Under the pieces are notes generated by a model. The model was not told the DNA's origin. It searched no databases and worked only from the letters and a program-made list of their open reading frames with translations. From an uncultured Campylobacter sp. (lineage in GTDB: Bacteria > Campylobacterota > Campylobacteria > Campylobacterales > Campylobacteraceae): a DNA stretch of 10,661 nt. This document shows, piece by piece, positions 6,580 to 10,661 of this stretch. Each line of letters begins with the position of its first letter. Within the stretch, counting starts at the first letter, position 1. The position numbers and the translations under genes were made by a program. The DNA lies in contig NZ_CALHHX010000145.1 in the NCBI RefSeq assembly GCF_938030685.1, positions 1-10,661 on the forward strand, in the 5' to 3' direction.

Positions 6580-6926
6580 TGGAAATTTTGCCCTATATCT
6601 TTCTGGCCTCGCTCGCTACGATTTTGACGCGATTTTTGCCGCTGCTGCTTTTTAAGAAAAAGACCGCGAGTCCAAATCTGGCGTATCTACAGAAAAACTC
6701 CGGACTTTTGATAATGGTCGTTTTGACGATCTATGCACTTAAAACTATGCTGCCTAGCTTTTCGGGCGAGCGGGCTTTTAACGCGGACGTACTGCAAACG
6801 GCGGCGCTGCTATTTTGCCTGATTATGGCGTTTGTCGTGCATGCTAAATTTCGCAATTCCCTCGTTACGATAGCTCTTCCTACGCTAATGTATATGGCGG
6901 CGCTGCGCTTTTTATTAAATTATTGA
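6579..6926 (+). CDS. azlD: Branched-chain amino acid exporter, small subunit (AzlD/YgaH family)
   Basis: This 115-aa, very hydrophobic protein has about four membrane helices. The family-typical start region contains TILTRFLPLLLFKK (about residues 15-28), followed by a loop and MVVLTIYALKTM. Its size and place directly after azlC fit AzlD, which works with AzlC to export branched-chain amino acids. Translation starts at a GTG whose first base is the last base of the azlC TAG, with AAGGAG 6 nt upstream. The 69-nt gap after it is AT-rich, with no clear terminator. Confidence 0.9.
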   Translation: MEILPYIFLASLATILTRFLPLLLFKKKTASPNLAYLQKNSGLLIMVVLTIYALKTMLPSFSGERAFNADVLQTAALLFCLIMAFVVHAKFRNSLVTIALPTLMYMAALRFLLNY

Positions 6927-6995
6927 TAAATTTATAAGTTAGTTTTTGATAAACTTCAAAAGTTAATTTTTAAGTTTAAAAAAGGTTAAAGTTTT

Positions 6996-8348
6996 ATGAA
7001 TTTTATCAGTCAAATGGTGCATAGCTTCGCTAAAAAATATGCCGCCGAAACTATGCAAAAATCCCTATACAACTCCCTTAGAATCAACATCACGCAGGAA
7101 AATATCGCTAAAATTCCAAACCCCGATAAAAAATATATGCTCTACATGCACGTGCCCTTTTGCCACACATTTTGCCCGTACTGCTCCTTTCACAAATACG
7201 CCTACGAGCGTGGTGCGTGCAAGGTGTATTTCAGCGCGCTGCGCACCGAGATGCAGCGCACGAAGGACGCAGGCTACGACTTTGAGACGCTTTATGTAGG
7301 CGGCGGCACGACGCTCATCGACGAGGATGAGCTAGCACGCACGCTGGAGCTTGCCAAGTCGCTTTTCAGCATCAAAGAGGTTTCGTGTGAGAGCGATCCC
7401 AACCACATCGAGCCTGAGAGCTTGCTGCGATTTCGCGGGCTCATAGACCGCCTAAGCGTGGGGGTTCAGAGCTTTGATGACGATATTTTACGCAAAGCTT
7501 CGCGCTACGACAAATTCGGCTCGGGCGAAATTTTGCAAGAAAAGCTATCCCGAGCAGTCGGAATTTTGCCGATTTTAAGCCTGGATCTGATCTTTAATTT
7601 TCCGTTTCAAACTCGCGAAATTTTACTTCGCGACATCGAAGCGGCAAAGGCGGTGAAGCCCGAGCAGATCACGCTGTATCCGCTGATGAAATCGCCTTTG
7701 ATGCGCGATCAAATAGCGCGGAGCCTAGGCGTTAGCAATGTAGACCGCGAAGAGGAGTTTTACTCCATCATCTGCAAGGAATTTGCGAGCTGGCACCGCA
7801 GCAACGCATGGGCCTTCGCTCGCGAAAAATCAAATATGAGCGACGAATACGTGGGCACAAACCACGAATACGTAGGCATCGGAAGCGGCGCGTTTAGTTT
7901 CTTAGGCGGCAGGTTGCTCGTAAATGCGTTCAATCTCGAAGAGTACGCAAGCAGAGTGCAGAAAAACGAAAGCACCGTCATCGCCACCTGCGATTTTAGC
8001 AGATCCGAGCGCGCGAAATACCTCTTTTTGACCGAGCTTTTTAACGGTGAGATCGACATCGCTAAATTTAACTCCGCAAACGATCTAAATTTGCGCCGCG
8101 AACTAGGTAGAGAGCTTAGTCTGCTAAGGCTTGCAGGAGCCGTGCGGATCGAGGGTGAGATCATCCGTACGACGGAATTCGGCGCATATCTGTGCCTTGT
8201 TTTGATGAAGGAATTTTACACCGGTATGGACAAGGTGCGCGCGGCGTTTCGCGACGATGCCAAGATCAAGCGTGCAAAACAGCTCACCATCATGGACGAA
8301 AGCGAATCCGCCGCAACCGGCGCGGCAAAAAGCGAGATAGCGTCGTAA
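6996..8348 (+). CDS. Radical-SAM protein of the HemN/HemW superfamily (coproporphyrinogen III oxidase-like)
   Basis: This 450-aa protein has a radical-SAM core. YMHVPFCHTFCPYCSF places the cluster cysteines at C56, C60 and C63 (CX3CX2C), and the SAM-binding LYVGGGTT is at 99-106. ESDPNHI, DRLSVGVQSFDDDIL and LDLIFNFPFQT follow as in HemN/HemW proteins, and DEYVGTNHEYVGIGSGAFSF is the conserved stretch before the C-terminal domain. The position after the third cysteine that is Cys in true HemN (CX3CX2CXC) is Phe65, so this is probably not the enzyme that decarboxylates coproporphyrinogen. C. jejuni has a similar-length paralogue (Cj0363c, CgdH2) reported to bind heme. I think this is its counterpart, from memory and not tested. 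The gene stands alone. The ATG has AAAGG 10 nt upstream. Family assignment is firm and function is not. Confidence 0.88.
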   Translation: MNFISQMVHSFAKKYAAETMQKSLYNSLRINITQENIAKIPNPDKKYMLYMHVPFCHTFCPYCSFHKYAYERGACKVYFSALRTEMQRTKDAGYDFETLYVGGGTTLIDEDELARTLELAKSLFSIKEVSCESDPNHIEPESLLRFRGLIDRLSVGVQSFDDDILRKASRYDKFGSGEILQEKLSRAVGILPILSLDLIFNFPFQTREILLRDIEAAKAVKPEQITLYPLMKSPLMRDQIARSLGVSNVDREEEFYSIICKEFASWHRSNAWAFAREKSNMSDEYVGTNHEYVGIGSGAFSFLGGRLLVNAFNLEEYASRVQKNESTVIATCDFSRSERAKYLFLTELFNGEIDIAKFNSANDLNLRRELGRELSLLRLAGAVRIEGEIIRTTEFGAYLCLVLMKEFYTGMDKVRAAFRDDAKIKRAKQLTIMDESESAATGAAKSEIAS

Positions 8349-8355
8349 ATTTTGC

Positions 8356-8413
8356 GCCAGACCGCTACTAGCGCTTGGACGCACCCGCGACTTGAGCGCA
8401 AATATCGTCTGGC
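8356..8413. other. Nested inverted repeats after the radical-SAM gene
   Basis: GCCAGAC (8356-8362) pairs with GTCTGGC (8407-8413). Inside it GCGCTT (8371-8376) pairs with GAGCGC (8394-8399), including one G-T pair. This GC-rich block sits between a coding end and an AT-rich leader. No T-run follows, so it is at best a weak terminator or structured tail for the radical-SAM transcript. Confidence 0.3.
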
Positions 8414-8462
8414 ATTTAAAACACAAACGAATTTTTGATTTCAAAATTTAGGAAACGCCGCA

Positions 8463-8816
8463 ATGAAACGTAGAGGAATTAAACTATTCATTTTATTTCT
8501 GTTTTTTGTCCTTGTATTTGAGCTCGTCGGCAATCTTTTTAATTTCGGCCGCTTCCCGTTTCATAAGAGCTGCGAGCCGTTTATGATGATAAACCGATAT
8601 GGTAGCGGCGATTCAAACGATAGGTGCATAATGCAACTTATGGATGAAAATCGAACGGCCGATCTTTTCTTATATTACTTTAAAACCAAATATAATCACG
8701 AAGAGCCATTGTCTGAACTGGACGAAAAAGCTATAAAATTTTTAAATATTCCAAACTCGAAGATAATCACCGTAAATAAAGATGGCGTAGAAAAGAAATT
8801 TCTAATAAGCGATTAA
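8463..8816 (+). CDS. Hypothetical membrane-anchored 117-aa protein
   Basis: I do not recognise this protein. It begins with MKRRG and a strongly hydrophobic segment (about 7-23), typical of a single N-terminal membrane anchor or an uncleaved signal. The roughly 90 remaining residues would then face the periplasm. There is no lipobox cysteine. Two cysteines (C37 and C55) flank a GSGDSNDR loop and could form a disulfide. The C-terminal half is charged (SELDEKAIKFL) and ends in a beta-like KIITVNKDGVEKKFLISD. AGGAA lies 8 nt before the ATG. It is the first gene of the AT-rich accessory block and precedes the Imm53 gene on the same strand. A periplasmic immunity protein is one possibility but nothing in the sequence proves it. 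Confidence 0.75.
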   Translation: MKRRGIKLFILFLFFVLVFELVGNLFNFGRFPFHKSCEPFMMINRYGSGDSNDRCIMQLMDENRTADLFLYYFKTKYNHEEPLSELDEKAIKFLNIPNSKIITVNKDGVEKKFLISD

Positions 8817-8830
8817 ATTTAAATAGCAAA

Positions 8831-8843
8831 GAAGCCCTGCTTC
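8831..8843. terminator. Short hairpin, possible weak terminator
   Basis: GAAGC-CCT-GCTTC forms a 5-bp stem with a 3-nt loop just after the 117-aa protein gene. No T-run follows on either strand, so this is a weak call. Confidence 0.2.
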
Positions 8844-8906
8844 AATTGTAATATCAAAGCCTAACAAATCGAGAATTTTAAAATTTATAAAATTAAAGGA
8901 GGAGCA

Positions 8907-9182
8907 ATGAGTAATCTAAAACTCATACAAAACTGGTACGCTTCCAAATGCGACGGAGAATGGGAGCATGAATATGGCCTTACGCTAGAAACGGTCGATA
9001 ATCCCGGTTGGTGGATTGAAATCGATGGCGAGAGCGGGAAAAAGCCGATCAAAATAAATATCGATAGAGATGACGAGGATTGGTTTTTCATCAATGCCAC
9101 GGAAAACGAACTCAAAGGAAGTTGCGGAGCCGAGAATTTAGAGGAATTGTTGGAATACGTGGTAAAATGGCTAATGGATTAA
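8907..9182 (+). CDS. Imm53 family immunity protein
   Basis: This 91-aa acidic, probably cytoplasmic protein carries the pattern I know for Imm53. Residues 8-18 read QNWYASKCDGE and are followed by WEHEYG (19-24), then LETVDNPGWWIEID (27-40), in the family order WY-x3-CDG-x-WEH-x-YG then T-x-DNPGW. The total length fits the family. Imm53 members were defined computationally as immunity proteins that neutralise toxin domains of polymorphic toxin systems. Their partner toxins are mostly inferred. A very strong AAAGGAGGAG precedes the ATG. The next gene starts 29 nt after the stop. No toxin gene is in the window, so this may be an orphan immunity gene or the toxin may lie beyond the edge. Confidence 0.85.
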   Translation: MSNLKLIQNWYASKCDGEWEHEYGLTLETVDNPGWWIEIDGESGKKPIKINIDRDDEDWFFINATENELKGSCGAENLEELLEYVVKWLMD

Positions 9183-9211
9183 AATTTAGCAAGACAAATA
9201 AAGGAGCTTAG

Positions 9212-9748
9212 ATGATCGAAGTCGAGATAAAAAACGAATCTTGCAAAAAGACCGAAGTTACGCTTGCAAATATTGAAATTGTTAAGGACGCCGTAAAGGA
9301 ATTCGCCTATAAAAGCTTTAAGGGCAGCTATCTGTTTTTTGATATTTACGGCGAGATAGATAGGGATTTCCGCGCACTTGGAGCAATCGGCGAAGGAGAT
9401 GAAAACAATATCGTAAAAATAGATCTTAAAAAATATGAAAAAAGCACCGTGGGCGTCACCGACATATCGCAAGATATAGAGGGCGTGGAATTCTGCACCT
9501 ATTTCAAGCTGGATCAAAGTAAAATTTTAAAGCAAATATTATATTATATAGCCTATGAAAGATTTGAAGGCGGCTATTACGCAAAGGGTAAATTTATAGG
9601 CAAAAACAGCGGCGATCTTGTTTTTATCGGCATCTGCGGCGATGTAAAAAATTGCGCCGAAATAAAGAGCGTCGATTTAGATGAAATACTAAAAAGTATG
9701 CCCAAGCTCTCGGAATCAAATAATTTTTATATTAGCGAGTTTATATGA
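9212..9748 (+). CDS. Hypothetical 178-aa protein, candidate immunity protein
   Basis: I do not recognise a family. The protein looks soluble, with no signal peptide or membrane helix. It alternates beta-like stretches (MIEVEIKN, SYLFFDIYGEID, VEFCTYFKL, DLVFIGICGDV) with a Lys/Glu-rich helix near residues 20-35. A glycine- and tyrosine-rich segment, YERFEGGYYAKGKFIGKNSGD, lies around 115-135 and could be a loop or binding surface. AAGGAG lies 5 nt upstream of the ATG. It follows the Imm53 gene by 29 nt on the same strand and shares its AT-rich composition. The guess of immunity function rests on that company and on size. Another accessory role is equally open. Confidence 0.75.
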   Translation: MIEVEIKNESCKKTEVTLANIEIVKDAVKEFAYKSFKGSYLFFDIYGEIDRDFRALGAIGEGDENNIVKIDLKKYEKSTVGVTDISQDIEGVEFCTYFKLDQSKILKQILYYIAYERFEGGYYAKGKFIGKNSGDLVFIGICGDVKNCAEIKSVDLDEILKSMPKLSESNNFYISEFI

Positions 9749-9816
9749 GATCAATTAAACGGATCGATGAGGTAAATTTTATATCGCCAACCGATTAAAT
9801 TTAAAAAGGAGATACT

Positions 9817-10449
9817 ATGAAATTTAAAATTTTAAAACCGAATGAACTATACGGCTGGGTTTTTAACAAAGATGAAGAACTTTATAAGGCTTTAGGATTT
9901 GATTGCTGGATGGATTCGTTTATTCGCATATTAGCTCAAATTCCCGGTACCAGAAAAAAAGATATTTTGGATTACATTGAATATGAAATCTTTGATTGGT
10001 ACGAATGGTTTGAACTACATTGGATTATCCAAAGCGACTATAAGCTAGCGGACGAAGATAATCCTGAAATTTCAGCCTATCCGACATACGCGGGAGAGTA
10101 TTTCGGAGTAATGGGTCAGCTGTTTTTAGGGGGTATGATAGACTTCGGCATAGAGGGCGAAAATTTAAGAAAGAAATGGGCTGACTTCGATACGAATTTA
10201 TCCAAGATCGATCTAGGTATGTCGCTTTATGAGAAGTGGGTCTATTTTAGAGATAATTTCTTTTTTGGGTATAAATTTTTAGAGGAGGAGAACATAACTC
10301 CCAAAGCAGAGATAACTTGGAAGAATCCCGATACCTGGAGTAGATTTAGCCACTGGATGTGTATGACTAAGGCGGGCAAAGAGTATCGTGATAAAATTTT
10401 AAAGCCGAGGCTTTATGAGAAGTATAAGGATGTGGTTATAGAGGTGTAA
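9817..10449 (+). CDS. Hypothetical 210-aa acidic, aromatic-rich protein
   Basis: I do not recognise a family. The protein is unusually rich in Trp, Tyr and Phe together with Asp and Glu: DWYEWFELHWIIQSDY lies around residues 60-75, and KWVYFRDNFFFGYKFLEEE lies in the second half. A GVMGQLFLGGMIDFGIEG stretch is moderately hydrophobic but has acidic residues, so I do not call a membrane helix. The C-terminus (TKAGKEYRDKILKPRLYEKYKD) looks helical and charged. AAGGAG lies 5 nt before the ATG. It is the fourth gene of the AT-rich same-strand series and the intervals on both sides are about 67 nt. Acidic soluble proteins beside Imm genes are often immunity proteins, but this is context only. Confidence 0.75.
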   Translation: MKFKILKPNELYGWVFNKDEELYKALGFDCWMDSFIRILAQIPGTRKKDILDYIEYEIFDWYEWFELHWIIQSDYKLADEDNPEISAYPTYAGEYFGVMGQLFLGGMIDFGIEGENLRKKWADFDTNLSKIDLGMSLYEKWVYFRDNFFFGYKFLEEENITPKAEITWKNPDTWSRFSHWMCMTKAGKEYRDKILKPRLYEKYKDVVIEV

Positions 10450-10516
10450 TTTAGTGATTACAAATAACGAAAATTTATTATGGACATATTTAATCTAGCA
10501 AGCAAAAGGGGCTTAT

Positions 10517-10661
10517 ATGACTATCTTACCAATATCAACCTTCGACAATGATTTACAAAGAGGCGATATTATAAAATTTAACGACGATGAGCTTATGGTC
10601 TGCGACGAGCGATGTTTCTGGACAGAAAATCCTTGCCTTTTAAATTTAAAAGATACCAGAT
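10517..10661 (+). CDS. Hypothetical protein, N-terminal fragment (cut by window edge)
   Basis: Forty-eight codons are visible and the frame is open to the window end. The start MTILPIST leads into RGDIIKFNDDELMVCDERCFW, which looks like a small beta-rich domain with two close cysteines. An in-frame TAG at 10496-10498 rules out a longer start, and AAAAGGGG lies 6 nt upstream of the ATG. It lies on the same strand as the preceding small genes and shares their composition. I cannot assign a family from this fragment. Confidence 0.6.
   Translation, partial: MTILPISTFDNDLQRGDIIKFNDDELMVCDERCFWTENPCLLNLKDTR

Noticed and set aside
6927..6995. Inverted repeat AACTT-CAA-AAGTT before the radical-SAM gene as an operator
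   Set aside because: The arms are only five AT-rich bases in a strongly AT-rich gap, which is expected by chance.
1..10661. CRISPR arrays, tRNA or rRNA genes, insertion sequences
   Set aside because: I saw no regularly spaced direct repeats, no tRNA-like cloverleaf or CCA end, no rRNA sequence, and no transposase or flanking terminal repeats.

Overview
The window looks like a Campylobacter chromosome (Campylobacterota). The evidence is a nuoABCD run followed by two small non-standard genes where nuoE and nuoF usually sit, the very frequent AT-rich palindromic words (AAATTTTAAAATTT and relatives), and TATAAT-like -10 boxes without clear -35 boxes. The left three quarters is unusually GC-rich for the genus, which suits the gracilis/showae/rectus/curvus group. 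I cannot fix the species.

Region 1 (1-3863, minus strand) is the front of the complex I operon: nuoA, nuoB, nuoC, nuoD, a 76-aa NuoE-position protein, a 235-aa NuoF-position protein, and the first 12 codons of nuoG. Every junction overlaps or is separated by a single base (19-nt overlap, TGATG, TAATG, ATGA, ATGA, TAAAATG), so translation is probably coupled throughout. The NADH-oxidising subunits NuoE and NuoF are not present in canonical form. In C. jejuni this architecture goes with electron input from flavodoxin rather than NADH.

Region 2 (3864-6926) has a divergent intergenic region with candidate promoters for both sides. It is followed by a PiT-family phosphate permease gene, a 221-nt gap rich in palindromes and potential RNA structure, and an azlC-azlD pair encoding a branched-chain amino acid exporter. 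azlD starts at a GTG overlapping the azlC stop.

Region 3 (6996-8348) is a radical-SAM protein of the HemN/HemW superfamily with a CX3CX2C cluster motif. It resembles the Campylobacter 'coproporphyrinogen III oxidase family' paralogue rather than true HemN.

Region 4 (8463-10661) is clearly more AT-rich and accessory in character. It holds a tandem series of small same-strand genes separated by about 30-90 nt, most with a strong Shine-Dalgarno: a membrane-anchored 117-aa protein, an Imm53-family immunity protein, two unrecognised soluble proteins of 178 and 210 aa, and the start of another gene cut by the window edge. The Imm53 gene and the layout suggest an array of orphan immunity genes against polymorphic or contact-dependent toxins. 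No toxin gene is visible. The unrecognised members are the best candidates for undescribed biology here.
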